A stretch of DNA of 64,000 bases from Devosia sp. 2618 (GTDB lineage: Bacteria > Pseudomonadota > Alphaproteobacteria > Rhizobiales > Devosiaceae): NCBI RefSeq assembly GCF_040546815.1, contig NZ_JBEPOO010000001.1:3472001-3536000 (forward strand). The letters run 5' to 3'. Below, in pieces: positions 8,247 to 16,829 of the stretch. The notes under the pieces are model-generated. The model saw only the letters and a program-made list of their open reading frames with translations. It did not search any database and was not told where the DNA came from. Numbering within the stretch: position 1 is the stretch's first letter; each line of letters begins with the position of its first letter. The translations under genes were made by a program, and so were the position numbers.

Positions 8247-8280
8247 AGGCCCCGGACCATGGTCCGGGGCCTAATTGTTT
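8247..8280. terminator. Bidirectional terminator between DUF1150 and ptsN
   Basis: A perfect 26-bp palindrome (AGGCCCCGGACC-AT-GGTCCGGGGCCT, 8247-8272) with TAATTGTTT on the plus side and TTTATCA on the minus side. It separates two convergent genes. Confidence 0.85.
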
Positions 8281-8295
8281 CAGCGCGCCCGAGTA

Positions 8296-8763
8296 TCAGG
8301 CGGCGTAGTGGTCTTCGGAAGGAGCGATCAGCACTTCGCGCAACTGCGCGGGATCACTGATGCCCCGCAGCTCATCCACCACGGATTCGGTGCGCAACAT
8401 GCGCGCCACGCGTGAAAGAGCCTTCAGGTGATCTGCACCCGAGCCAGTTGGCGCAAGCAGCATGACCACGAGATCGACCGGCTGGTCGTCAACCGCATCG
8501 AACTCGATCGGCTTGTCCAGCCGCGCGAACAGAGCGGTAACTTCCTTGAGCCCGGCAATCTTGCCATGGGGGATGGCGATACCATTCCCCAGGCCAGTCG
8601 AGCCCAATTCTTCCCGGTTCACGATAGCTTCAAGAATATCCGCTACCGGGTGACCGGTCAGTTCCGCCGCACGTTCGGCAAGACGTTCAAATAACTGGCG
8701 TTTCGTTTCTACGCCTGCGCAACAAAGCACAGCGCGCTCAGCCAGGATATCGGCCAATTCCAT
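8296..8763 (-). CDS. ptsN: Nitrogen-PTS enzyme IIA
   Basis: Phosphocarrier of the regulatory PTS(Ntr) chain, which links nitrogen and carbon state to potassium transport and gene control rather than to sugar uptake. The 155-aa product has the EIIA fold and the phosphorylation site IPHGK with His66; GLGNGIAIPHG is the typical context. Last gene of the conserved minus-strand block lptC-lptA-lptB-rpoN-hpf-ptsN, 46 bp after hpf. Confidence 0.96.
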   Translation of the reverse strand: MELADILAERAVLCCAGVETKRQLFERLAERAAELTGHPVADILEAIVNREELGSTGLGNGIAIPHGKIAGLKEVTALFARLDKPIEFDAVDDQPVDLVVMLLAPTGSGADHLKALSRVARMLRTESVVDELRGISDPAQLREVLIAPSEDHYAA

Positions 8764-8809
8764 AAAATCTGCCCTGGATCAACTACGCTAGATTGTGGCA
8801 TCGGGAGCA

Positions 8810-9385
8810 TTAATTGGTCCCGAGAGCTGGATCGATCCAGCCAATATTGCCGTCGGAGCGGCGGTAAACCACATTCAGGCCGCCATGTCCAGCATGACGG
8901 AACATCACAACCTGTCCGCCGGTCAGGTCCAGCTCCATAACAGCCTCCTCCACGCTCAGCTGGCGCAGGTTTTTTGTGGTCTCGGCAATGACCGGTGGAG
9001 CATAGTCTTCATCCAGTTCATCAAGCTCGTCACCAGCGCCAAAAACTGTGTATTGCGCGGTCGTGCCGTCGGCCGATCCGTTGGCGCCACGGGGGCGCTG
9101 CTTGAGTTTGCGATTGTAGCGACGCAGGCGTTTTTCGATATTGAGCGCCATCACTTCATAGGCACTGGTGGCGTCGCCGCCCATGGCGCTCGCCTGCAGG
9201 GTGGCGCCAGAATCGAGGTGCACTACACAGTCGGCGCGAAAGCCGATGCCATCGGGTGTAAGGGTCAGGTGTCCATCATAGCCGCCGTCGAAATATTTCC
9301 CGACCACGGCTGCAAAATGATCTTCAGCTTTGCCACGCAGGGCATCGCCGACATCCATGTTCTTTCCCGAAACGCGTAAAGTCAT
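8810..9385 (-). CDS. hpf: Ribosome hibernation-promoting factor, long form
   Basis: Binds the 30S subunit in stationary phase and promotes inactive 100S dimers. The 191-aa length shows it is the long type: an RMF-like N-terminal domain (1-100, MTLRVSGKNMDVGDALR) and a C-terminal dimerisation domain (about 125-191, with MELDLTGGQVVMFRH and NVVYRRSDGNIGWIDP). The 267-bp gap behind it (9386-9652) contains only small palindromes such as GCGTCA-GACGC and CCCCATGGGG, and presumably the hpf promoter. Confidence 0.95.
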   Translation of the reverse strand: MTLRVSGKNMDVGDALRGKAEDHFAAVVGKYFDGGYDGHLTLTPDGIGFRADCVVHLDSGATLQASAMGGDATSAYEVMALNIEKRLRRYNRKLKQRPRGANGSADGTTAQYTVFGAGDELDELDEDYAPPVIAETTKNLRQLSVEEAVMELDLTGGQVVMFRHAGHGGLNVVYRRSDGNIGWIDPALGTN

Positions 9386-9652
9386 GGCTTCCTCTTCCTT
9401 GTGTCGTTCTTGGTTCGACGCGAGGATCTCGAAAAGCCGGCTCCCGGATTTTCGGGATCACGTCTGCTGCACACCTTCATGTGGGCGAGCATCAGCCATG
9501 ATGCTAGACCCGCCAGCGTCACTGACGCAATGCGCAAAGCCCCCATGGGGTTCGTTTATCGTTTGGACTTCGCCACACAATGGCCTTAGCCTTCGCCGTG
9601 CGATTGAGGGGCCGGGTGATTTGAGCTGGCTTTAGCGGCTCACCGCGAAGTC

Positions 9653-11170
9653 TTACCGGACCAAAGCGGCTTCGAGATTTTTCTTTTGCCGCCGCCGCAT
9701 CACCGACGACGGGATGTTCATGCCTTCGCGGTACTTGGCGACCGTGCGGCGGGCGACGTCGATGCCCTGCTCTTTTTTCAGCATTTCGGCGATGGTGTCG
9801 TCAGACAGCACATCGCTGATCACTTCGGCGTCAATCAGCTGGCGAATACGGTGGCGCACCGCCTCGGCCGAGTGATCGCTGCCGCCATCGCTTGAGGCAA
9901 TGGCGGTGGTGAAAAAGTACTTCATCTCGAACAGGCCGCGCGGCGTGGCGATATATTTGTTCGAGGTGACGCGGCTAACGGTCGATTCATGCATATCGAT
10001 GGTTTCAGCGACCATTTTGAGCGTCATCGGCTTGAGATGGGCGATGCCGTGGGTCAGAAAACCGTCCTGTTGGCGCACGATTTCGGCAGCCACTTTGAGG
10101 ATTGTCTGTGCTCGCTGATCGAGGCTCTTGGTCAGCCAGTTGGCGGTCGCCAGACACTCGGACAGGAAGGTCTTTTCGGCGCTGTCGCGGGCCTTGCGGG
10201 TAACCGTCGTGTAATAGACGCGATTGACCAGAACCTTTGGCAAAACCTCGATATTGAGCTCGATCAACCAGGCGCCATCGGGACCACGGCGCACGAAAAC
10301 GTCGGGCACAACCGATTCGACCGGACCGCTATCGAAGGCTAGACCGGGGCGTGGATCGAGCTGGCGAATTTCCGCCAGCATGTCATTGAGATCTTCGCGA
10401 TCACAACCGACGGTCTGCATCAGACCGGCCATGTCGTGGCTGGCAAGCAGAGCGATATTATCAAGCAAAGACAGCATCATAGGGTCCAGCCGGTCGCGAT
10501 CACGCAGCTGGATCGCGAGACATTCCGGCACCGAGCGCGCGAAGACGCCAACCGGATCGCTGCCCTGCAAGGCATCCAGCACGGCCTCGATATCGGCCAG
10601 TTCCGCGCCCAGCTGGTCGGCGATGGCCGACAGTTCGGTGGTGAGATAGCCGGCCTCGTTGAGGCTATCGATCAGGTGCACCGCAATCAGCCGATCGGCC
10701 GTGGTGCGCAGGATCATATTGGCCTGGTTTTCGAGGTGCTCGCTGAGCAATGGTTTTGAGGCGACGAACTGGTCGATATCGGGCGCTTCGCCGCTTTCGC
10801 TGGACCCGTTTCGATCAAGCCGGCTTTGCGGATTGAGTTGATCCTGGGCACCCTGATCGGGGAAGACGTTTTCGACCGCTGTGTCATAGCCGTCAGCGAT
10901 AGAATCGGCGTCCTGAATGCGGTCGCCGCGATCGACGGTGTCCTCGTAGGCGCTGATTTCGGTGGAGCGCTCGGGGGCTTCGGTGGGCTCGGGTTCACCG
11001 GGTTCGGCGCCGTCCTCGCGCTCCAGCAGCGGGTTGCGCAACAGTTCGGCATCGACGAAGTCGTTGAGCTCAAGGTGGCTCAGCTGCAGCAGCCGGATAG
11101 ACTGCATCAGTTGCGGCGTCAGCGTCAGGCTTTGGGCCTGGCGAAACTCAAGACGCGGCGAAAGAGCCAT
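9653..11170 (-). CDS. rpoN: RNA polymerase sigma-54 factor
   Basis: Alternative sigma factor for enhancer-dependent promoters (nitrogen, motility, carbon sources). The 505-aa product from ATG 11170 begins with the Gln/Leu-rich activator region (LTPQLMQSIRLLQLS, 18-32), has the acidic middle region and ends with the RpoN box ARRTVAKYRE at 473-482. A frame 26 residues longer exists, but MALSPRLEFRQ is the family start. It follows lptB by 158 bp. Confidence 0.97.
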   Translation of the reverse strand: MALSPRLEFRQAQSLTLTPQLMQSIRLLQLSHLELNDFVDAELLRNPLLEREDGAEPGEPEPTEAPERSTEISAYEDTVDRGDRIQDADSIADGYDTAVENVFPDQGAQDQLNPQSRLDRNGSSESGEAPDIDQFVASKPLLSEHLENQANMILRTTADRLIAVHLIDSLNEAGYLTTELSAIADQLGAELADIEAVLDALQGSDPVGVFARSVPECLAIQLRDRDRLDPMMLSLLDNIALLASHDMAGLMQTVGCDREDLNDMLAEIRQLDPRPGLAFDSGPVESVVPDVFVRRGPDGAWLIELNIEVLPKVLVNRVYYTTVTRKARDSAEKTFLSECLATANWLTKSLDQRAQTILKVAAEIVRQQDGFLTHGIAHLKPMTLKMVAETIDMHESTVSRVTSNKYIATPRGLFEMKYFFTTAIASSDGGSDHSAEAVRHRIRQLIDAEVISDVLSDDTIAEMLKKEQGIDVARRTVAKYREGMNIPSSVMRRRQKKNLEAALVR

Positions 11171-11328
11171 TAGAACAGAGACCTTTAGCGCAAAATACCC
11201 GCCGTTTCCGGCGATTTCCCGCGCGGACCATGACTGATTTTTGGGCAAGGATCAAGCGCAAGGGCAAGTTCTGTGCCAAGTGGGTATTGGTGCCGGAATG
11301 CGCTCAAGGAGAGCAAGAACACTCCCGC

Positions 11329-12087
11329 CTAAAGCTCGAAGCCCTCGCCCAGATAAACGCGGCGGGCGTCGGGGTCGGCGCTGATGGTTTCGGGCTTGCC
11401 CTGGATCATCACCTTGCCGCCGTGGATCACATAGGCGCGGTCGACGAGGCCCAGCGTTTCGCGCACGGCGTGGTCGGTGATCAGCACGCCGATGCCGCGC
11501 TTGGTGAGTTGCCGCACCAGCCCCTTGACCTCGGCCACAGCAATGGGGTCCACACCGGCAAAGGGTTCGTCGAGCAGCATGAAGACAGGATCGGCGGCGA
11601 GAGCCCGGGCGATTTCGACGCGGCGGCGCTCGCCACCCGACAGCGCCAGTGCATTGGCTTTTGCGAGATGCTGGATAGAAAATTCTTCGAGCAGCGCCTC
11701 AAGCCGCGCCTTGCGCTCGCCCCGGCCTTTGACGTGGTTTTCGAGCACGGCCATGATGTTGCCGGTGACGGACAACCCACGGAAAATCGATGGCTCCTGC
11801 GGCAGATAGCCAATGCCCAGCCGCCCGCGCTGAAATAGCGGCAGATGGGTAATGGCCCGGCCATCGAGATTGATGCTACCGGCGTCGGGCTTTACCAACC
11901 CCATGATCATGGTGAAAACGGTGGTCTTGCCCGCACCGTTGGGACCGAGCAGCCCCACGGCCTCACCCCGGCGCACAGCGATCGACACATCGCGCACAAC
12001 GACGCGCTTGCCGAAGCTCTTTGCAAGGCTATGGGCTACCAGCCAACCGGTCTGGTCAATGCGAGGCTTCTCGGCTGCGGAGGTCAT
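11329..12087 (-). CDS. lptB: LPS export ABC transporter ATP-binding protein
   Basis: ATPase that powers extraction of lipopolysaccharide from the inner membrane with LptF/LptG. The 252-aa product has Walker A GPNGAGKTT (about 49-57), signature LSGGERRR, Walker B FMLLDEPFAGVDP and the H-loop ITDH. The C-terminal VYLGEGF is characteristic of LptB. Its start overlaps the lptA stop by 4 bp. Confidence 0.96.
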   Translation of the reverse strand: MTSAAEKPRIDQTGWLVAHSLAKSFGKRVVVRDVSIAVRRGEAVGLLGPNGAGKTTVFTMIMGLVKPDAGSINLDGRAITHLPLFQRGRLGIGYLPQEPSIFRGLSVTGNIMAVLENHVKGRGERKARLEALLEEFSIQHLAKANALALSGGERRRVEIARALAADPVFMLLDEPFAGVDPIAVAEVKGLVRQLTKRGIGVLITDHAVRETLGLVDRAYVIHGGKVMIQGKPETISADPDARRVYLGEGFEL

Positions 12088-12539
12088 TGCGAGTTGAATA
12101 TCCCCGTCACGCGGCCACCGCCGGAGCTGGTGAAGGTGGAAACGTTGGTCTCAAGGTTCACCACGAGTTCCTGAGAACCGACCGTTCCGCCGGAATTCAC
12201 TACCAGGACATTGCCAGTCAACCGGAGCAATTGATCACCCGGGGTAAATACGGCGCGCTCACCAGTGGCTGTTTGTTCAGGTGTTACGAGCTTGACCACC
12301 TTGCCAGTGGCCACAAAACTTTCGATGTCGCTGGGGCCGGCTGCGCCGTAGATCGCAACGACCTTGTCTGCCCAAACTTTGACGCTGGGGTGGATGACCA
12401 CGACATTGCCGGTGAACACGGCCTCTGAGGCAGACTCCTCAACAGTGAAAACATCTGCAGTTATCTCGACCTTCTGCTGAGCCCAGGCGGGCATGGACAG
12501 CAGGGATAGCGCAGCGATCAGTAACAGGCGCTTGGTCAT
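12084..12539 (-). CDS. lptA: LPS transport periplasmic bridge protein
   Basis: OstA-fold protein that forms the periplasmic bridge for LPS between LptC and LptD. 151 aa, signal peptide MTKRLLLIAALSLLSMPAWA, then repeating beta strands (VFTGNVVV, WADKVVAIY, LTGNVLVV). Overlaps lptC and lptB by 4 bp on each side, so the three are translationally coupled. Confidence 0.93.
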   Translation of the reverse strand: MTKRLLLIAALSLLSMPAWAQQKVEITADVFTVEESASEAVFTGNVVVIHPSVKVWADKVVAIYGAAGPSDIESFVATGKVVKLVTPEQTATGERAVFTPGDQLLRLTGNVLVVNSGGTVGSQELVVNLETNVSTFTSSGGGRVTGIFNSQ

Positions 12540-13174
12540 TGAGGTTTGGCTCCGGGCGTGTCAGGCAAAGTGACGGTGGCGTGTTTGAAAGTCCAGATCA
12601 ACTCTACGGCATTGTAAGTTATGCCTTGAGCAATTATTTTGGTGCCGTCGGCATAGTCTATGTCGACAGGTCCTTCACCGGCCAGCTTCTGGGTCTGATA
12701 GTCAAACACCGATTCATAGATCGTGCCAACAGTGCCAAGCGAATTGCTGACATTGGCCACGTCTTTGATCGTTACCAGCTCAGTGTTGGTATCGAGCACC
12801 GCCGCGGGCGCATCGACGGTCATGATGGTTCCGTCGGGGCGGGTCATCACCAGATGGGCATCGACCAAGTTGATGAGCTCACTCGACGCAATCACCGACT
12901 GGGCCGCGCGTGCCGTCACAGTATAGGTCGTGCCGTTGTCCAGCACGCCCGAATAGCGTGGCGCCTGCACGGTGATTGTGTCGGACGTCACGGTAATCTG
13001 GCCGACGCCGAAGCGGCCGCTGATGCTTGAGATGTAGATCTGGACGACGAGGCCAACGAGGGCGATCAAGCCGAGCAGAGGCACGGCAATGCGCAGAACG
13101 GCGACGACGCGATTGCGCGTGGTCAGACGCTGGTAGGTCCTGAGCCGTTGTGCTGCATCACCATGCAGGGTCAT
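12536..13174 (-). CDS. lptC: LPS export inner-membrane-anchored protein
   Basis: Receives LPS from LptB2FG and passes it to LptA. The 212-aa product has one N-terminal membrane anchor (about 25-50, VAVLRIAVPLLGLIALVGLVV) and a periplasmic OstA-like domain. First gene of the lptCAB-rpoN run, 15 bp after the RNase D-like gene, so that gene may share the promoter. Confidence 0.9.
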   Translation of the reverse strand: MTLHGDAAQRLRTYQRLTTRNRVVAVLRIAVPLLGLIALVGLVVQIYISSISGRFGVGQITVTSDTITVQAPRYSGVLDNGTTYTVTARAAQSVIASSELINLVDAHLVMTRPDGTIMTVDAPAAVLDTNTELVTIKDVANVSNSLGTVGTIYESVFDYQTQKLAGEGPVDIDYADGTKIIAQGITYNAVELIWTFKHATVTLPDTPGAKPQ

Positions 13175-13189
13175 CGCCGCTCCGTGGCT

Positions 13190-13804
13190 TTAGCTATGAG
13201 CAAAAATGTCTGTTTCGTCCCAGCCCAGCAGATCCAGTTCGCAGCGCGTCTTGAGAAAATCAAAGCATTGCTGCGCCAGTTCCATGCGGCCTTCGCGCTT
13301 GAGCATGCGGTCGAGGTGGCGTTTGAGGTCGTGGAGGTAGAGGACGTCGGAGGCGGCGTAGTCGAGTTGGGCGTCGCTGAGCTTGTCGGCGCCCCAGTCC
13401 GAACTCTGTTGCTGTTTGGACATATCCACGTTGAGAAGTTCGCGCGACAGGTCTTTGAGGCCATGCCGGTCGGTGTAGGTCCGCACCAGTTTGCTGGCGA
13501 TCTTGGTGCAGTAGATTGGGCCGGTCACGACATTGAATCGGTTCTTGAGCACAGCGACGTCAAAGCGCGCGTAGTGGAAAATCTTGGTGACGCCGGGATC
13601 GCTCAGGAGCTTGACCAGATTGGGTGCTTCGTTGGCGTCCTGCGGGATCTGGATAATGTCAGCGCTGCCATCGCCGGGCGACAGCTGGACGACGCAAAGA
13701 CGGTCGCGATGGGGGTGCAGGCCCATTGTTTCGGTATCGATCGCCACTTCGCGGCCATAACGGGAAAGGTCAGGCAGGTCGCCGCGGTGTAGTCGGATGG
13801 TCAT
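13190..13804 (-). CDS. Ribonuclease D-like 3'-5' exonuclease
   Basis: DEDDy exonuclease that trims RNA 3' ends, for instance tRNA precursors. The 204-aa product is the catalytic domain alone, lacking the HRDC domains of full RNase D; this short form is usual in Rhizobiales. Motifs seen: AIDTET (D23, E25), HYARFDVAVL and YAASDVLYL (Tyr and Asp). It leads the lptCAB-rpoN block. Confidence 0.9.
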   Translation of the reverse strand: MTIRLHRGDLPDLSRYGREVAIDTETMGLHPHRDRLCVVQLSPGDGSADIIQIPQDANEAPNLVKLLSDPGVTKIFHYARFDVAVLKNRFNVVTGPIYCTKIASKLVRTYTDRHGLKDLSRELLNVDMSKQQQSSDWGADKLSDAQLDYAASDVLYLHDLKRHLDRMLKREGRMELAQQCFDFLKTRCELDLLGWDETDIFAHS

Positions 13805-13935
13805 GAATGGCTCTCGAACTTAGCGTTGCAACCGTGATGGCACAGCATCGGGGCGTTGGAAAGGCGAAACGGGGTGTCGGGGTCGCTGGTTGCAGGGGGC
13901 GTGGAAGGTCGGACGAGCTGAGGGATTTAGGGCAG

Positions 13936-13984
13936 GCCCTCGTGGTTCGAGGCTCGTGAAGAACTCGCACCTCACCATGAGGGC
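13936..13984. repeat. REP-like inverted repeat, copy 2
   Basis: A 49-bp element bounded by GCCCTCGTGG and CCATGAGGGC, nearly identical to the copy at 19767-19815 and sharing its ends with the repeat at 2406. It lies in the 275-bp gap between the RNase D-like gene and tRNA-Leu, where nothing else is seen apart from the tRNA terminator. Confidence 0.85.
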
Positions 13985-14030
13985 TGCTGAACACCGCACC
14001 AAGAGCGGCCCTCCTGGCCACACCGCCCAG

Positions 14031-14076
14031 AAACCAAAAACCCCGGCCGCGACTTTCGTCGTGACCGGGGTTTAAA
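14031..14076 (-). terminator. Rho-independent terminator after tRNA-Leu
   Basis: Minus-strand stem AAACCCCGG...CCGGGGTTT with an inner CGAC-GAAA-GTCG hairpin, followed by a run of T. It lies directly downstream of the tRNA. Confidence 0.88.
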
Positions 14077-14079
14077 ACT

Positions 14080-14164
14080 TGGTGCCCAGAAGAAGACTCG
14101 AACTTCCACACCTTGCGGTACACGGACCTGAACCGTGCGCGTCTACCAATTCCGCCATCTGGGC
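14080..14164 (-). tRNA. tRNA-Leu (anticodon CAG)
   Basis: 85-nt class II tRNA with encoded CCA. Acceptor GCCCAGA pairs with TCTGGGC; the anticodon stem CACGG/CCGTG encloses TTCAGGT, giving anticodon CAG; the long variable arm (ACCGCAAGGT) is that of tRNA-Leu; the T loop is TTCGAGT. Confidence 0.96.
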
Positions 14165-14230
14165 AGGCGCGGCTTAACTAGGGGGCCTGCCGCCTTATGT
14201 CAATCAGGTTTGTGAAGGTTTTCCGGTTCT

Positions 14231-14593
14231 CTACCAGTTAGCCCCATCCCAGTGCTTGATGGCACTGTGATCGATGGGCGGAGCGCCCTCAAGGCAGTTG
14301 ACGTTGATCATCACGGTTTGCGCTCCTTTGCCGTCCGAGCCGCGGGAGAACGACTCGATACCACAGGTCTTGCAGAACAGGTGATCGATAGTGTCGGTAT
14401 TGAAATGATAGAGCGTCAGATTGTCTTCGCCGCGCTCAAGCTTGAAATTTTCGGCAGGAACGGCCTGCATGACCCAGCCCAGGCGCCGACAGCGCGAACA
14501 ATTGCAATCGCCGAGACCGGCAAAATCGGTGGCGGCGGTGTAGCGGACAGCGCCGCAATGGCATTGGCCATTATAGGTTTTGGCTTCGGGCAT
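14231..14593 (-). CDS. GFA family (CENP-V/formaldehyde-activating type) zinc protein
   Basis: 120-aa protein from ATG 14593 (MPEAKTYNGQ). It has the GFA zinc ligands CHCGAVRY (about 11-18), CNCSRCRR (30-37) and FCKTCGIESF (about 73-82). Members include glutathione-formaldehyde adduct enzymes, but most, probably this one, have no proven activity. A 23-residue upstream extension in the same frame is hydrophobic and not part of the family. Stands alone beside tRNA-Leu. Confidence 0.88.
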   Translation of the reverse strand: MPEAKTYNGQCHCGAVRYTAATDFAGLGDCNCSRCRRLGWVMQAVPAENFKLERGEDNLTLYHFNTDTIDHLFCKTCGIESFSRGSDGKGAQTVMINVNCLEGAPPIDHSAIKHWDGANW

Positions 14594-14734
14594 AGTGCCC
14601 TCCTCGATAAAATATAGAACAAAACAAGAACATATAAGCGTCCGAGTCAAGCTGATTCCCATGCCGGGCCTCGACAGCGGCGGCGGGCTTGGGATAGAAG
14701 CGGGGACGATTTATGCCTGTTGCCGGAGCCCAAG

Positions 14735-15721
14735 ATGGATCGCCTTGAACCCAAACTCGTGACCGTTTTCGGTGGTGCGGGATTTGTCGGCACCCAGATC
14801 GTGCAATTGCTGGCCCGCAATGGGCACCGCGTGCGCGTTGCCGTGCGCCGACCCAATCTGGCCGGTCAGGTCAAAATGTTCGGCAGCGTCGGACAGGTTC
14901 AGCCGATCCAGGCCAATGTGCGCAATCTGGCATCGGTACAGCACGCCGTGCGCGGCGCTGATCTCGTGATCAATCTGGTTGGCGTTGGCCATAGCAGCGG
15001 CGCGCAGACCTTTGAGGCCGTGCATGTCGATGGCGCAGCCAATGTGGCAAAAGCTGCCAAGGCAGCGGGCGCAACGGCGCTGGTCCATATGTCGGCGCTG
15101 GGCGTCGACAAGGCTGCCGAGGTCAGCCAGTACGCTGCCAGCAAGCTGGCCGGTGAAGCGGCTGTGCTCGAAGCGTTCCCAGATGCGGTCATCATGCGGC
15201 CCTCGATCCTGTTCGGTCAGGGCGATGGCTTTTTCAATCTGATGGGCGCCCTGTCTCGCATGTTCCCCGTATTGCCGCTGATCGGTGGCGATACGCTGTT
15301 CCAGCCTGCCTATGTGGGTGATGTGGCCGAGGCTTTCGTCATGGCCGCCGAGGGCAAGGTCAAGACCGGCCGGATTTACGAGCTTGGCGGGCCACAGATC
15401 GAAACCTATCGGCAATTGATGGAGCGTGTGCAACGCGAAACGGCGCGCAAGCGCCCGATGCTGCCACTGCCCGCAGGGATCGCCAAGATGATGGCTTTGC
15501 CCTTTGCCATCCTGCCATTCAAGCCGCTGATCACCGCCGACCAGGTAGATCTGCTGGGCGTCGACAACGTGGTGTCGGACGTCGCGATCAAAGACAAGCG
15601 CAGCTTTGCCGCGTTCGGCATTGCGCCGGTGGCGATGGATACTATCCTGCCGACCTATATGTATCGCTATCGCAAATATGGGCAGTTCGACCGCGACAAC
15701 GCCCCGGCGCCGATCCTTTAA
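14735..15721 (+). CDS. NDUFA9-like NAD(P)-binding protein (complex I assembly type)
   Basis: Extended short-chain dehydrogenase fold of 328 aa: FGGAGFVGTQIV (Gly-rich NAD motif, about 12-23), VHMSALG, and YAASKLAGE with the Tyr-x3-Lys pair. Homologues in alphaproteobacteria are the bacterial counterpart of complex I subunit NDUFA9, which binds NADPH and ubiquinone-related lipids. I prefer ATG 14735, 6 nt after GGAG, to a TTG five codons upstream. A terminator follows. Confidence 0.88.
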   Translation: MDRLEPKLVTVFGGAGFVGTQIVQLLARNGHRVRVAVRRPNLAGQVKMFGSVGQVQPIQANVRNLASVQHAVRGADLVINLVGVGHSSGAQTFEAVHVDGAANVAKAAKAAGATALVHMSALGVDKAAEVSQYAASKLAGEAAVLEAFPDAVIMRPSILFGQGDGFFNLMGALSRMFPVLPLIGGDTLFQPAYVGDVAEAFVMAAEGKVKTGRIYELGGPQIETYRQLMERVQRETARKRPMLPLPAGIAKMMALPFAILPFKPLITADQVDLLGVDNVVSDVAIKDKRSFAAFGIAPVAMDTILPTYMYRYRKYGQFDRDNAPAPIL

Positions 15722-15751
15722 GCGCCCGACCCCATTCCCTATTCCTTATTC

Positions 15752-15785
15752 ATCCCGTCCGGGGTTTTCCGGGCGGGATTTTTCT
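15752..15785 (+). terminator. Rho-independent terminator after the NDUFA9-like gene
   Basis: Stem ATCCCGTCCGG with CCGGGCGGGAT, loop of GGTTTT, then TTTTTCTTT. Confidence 0.85.
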
Positions 15786-15820
15786 TTGGCCGATGCGCGG
15801 CAAAACACTCGCCAAAAACT

Positions 15821-15893
15821 ATCTTAAGATATATCTTGAAATCACTTGAAGGCGCGCCGATCTGTTGTTGCAATGGAACACAAGATATATCGG
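15821..15893 (+). promoter_or_regulatory. PadR autoregulatory operator region
   Basis: Three related AT-rich elements before the PadR gene: ATCTTAAGAT (15821-15830), the perfect palindrome AAGATATATCTT (15826-15837), and a half-site AAGATATATCGG (15882-15893) ending 9 bp before the ATG. This spacing suits repression by a PadR dimer. Confidence 0.65.
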
Positions 15894-15902
15894 AGACCCA
15901 TC

Positions 15903-16682
15903 ATGGGAAATAACTGGAACAATGACGAACCAAACTGGCGCCGTATGGAAGCCATGGCGCGTCGTGGCTGGGGGCGCTTCGCTTCTGGCATCGAGAGTGG
16001 AGAAGGCTGGGGCAATATGGGTGGCAATTTCCGCATCGGACGCATGCTCGCATCGGGCGATCTGCGCCTCGTCGCGCTCTATCTGATCGAGCAGCAGCCT
16101 CGCCATGGCTATGACCTGATCAAGGCCGTCGAGGAAAAGTCGGGCGGGTTCTACGCCCCAAGCCCCGGCATCGTTTATCCGGCTCTGACCTTTTTGGAAG
16201 AAGCCGGCTATGTAACCTCGGAAGTGGACGGCAATAAAAAGCTCTACACCATCACCGACGAAGGCCGGGCGCATCTGGCGGACAATCGCGAAGCCATCGA
16301 ATCGACTCTGGCGTTTCTCGCCAAGGCCGGCGAGCAGGTGAACCGCTTCCGTGAATTCGCCAAGGCCGACTGGCCATTTGGCCGCGAGGGTGGCCCTGAA
16401 GGCGGCAATGAACCGCCCCATCGTGGTCGTGGCCCCGAACATGGTCCGCGTGGCGGCCGTGGCCCCGGCGGACCGCGGTTTTGGCAGGAGCAGAATGAAG
16501 GCCCGGCCGACCGCGACATCAAGGATGTGGTGCCCGAGCTCAATGACGCCCGAAAAGAGCTCAAGGCCGCCATCAAGAAGGCCAAGCATGGCGGCGAAGA
16601 CCGCCAGCGCGAAGCTGCGGAAATCCTCCGCAAAGCTGCCGCGCAGATCGACGCTCTTGGCGAGGACGACGTCGACATCTAA
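15903..16682 (+). CDS. PadR-family regulator, YqjI-like
   Basis: 259-aa transcription factor. The winged helix is at about 45-125 (GDLRLVALYLIEQQPRHGYDLIKAVEEKSGG, PSPGIVYPALTFLEEAGYV). The N-terminal extension (1-40, rich in Asn, Trp and Arg) and the Gly/Pro/Arg-rich linker near 160-195 with several His resemble YqjI, which senses nickel/iron in E. coli. The C-terminus is a helical dimerisation region. No YqjH-like reductase gene is adjacent. Start at ATG 15903; a longer frame runs back across the operator. Confidence 0.85.
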   Translation: MGNNWNNDEPNWRRMEAMARRGWGRFASGIESGEGWGNMGGNFRIGRMLASGDLRLVALYLIEQQPRHGYDLIKAVEEKSGGFYAPSPGIVYPALTFLEEAGYVTSEVDGNKKLYTITDEGRAHLADNREAIESTLAFLAKAGEQVNRFREFAKADWPFGREGGPEGGNEPPHRGRGPEHGPRGGRGPGGPRFWQEQNEGPADRDIKDVVPELNDARKELKAAIKKAKHGGEDRQREAAEILRKAAAQIDALGEDDVDI

Positions 16683-16688
16683 CGCATC

Positions 16689-16724
16689 AAGGTGCGGGCC
16701 CCCAAAGGGTCCGCACCTTTTTTG
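16689..16724 (+). terminator. Rho-independent terminator after padR
   Basis: AAGGTGCGGGCCC pairs with GGGTCCGCACCTT, followed by TTTTTT. Confidence 0.9.
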
Positions 16725-16804
16725 TATCTGGAGGGTGTGGTGAACGGCACGCCGCCATCGACCGAAATTGATTGCCCCCCTACCAAGAACTCATTTGCCG
16801 GCCG

Positions 16805-16822
16805 CAGCTAACATGTTAGTGG
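16805..16822. promoter_or_regulatory. Operator with palindrome CTAACATGTTAG (shared with uxuA)
   Basis: The 18-bp sequence CAGCTAACATGTTAGTGG, with a perfect 12-bp palindrome at 16808-16819, ends 7 bp before the dehydrogenase ATG. The identical 18-mer is at 49241-49258 before uxuA and nowhere else that I could see in the window. Confidence 0.75.
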
Positions 16823-16829
16823 TTGGACC

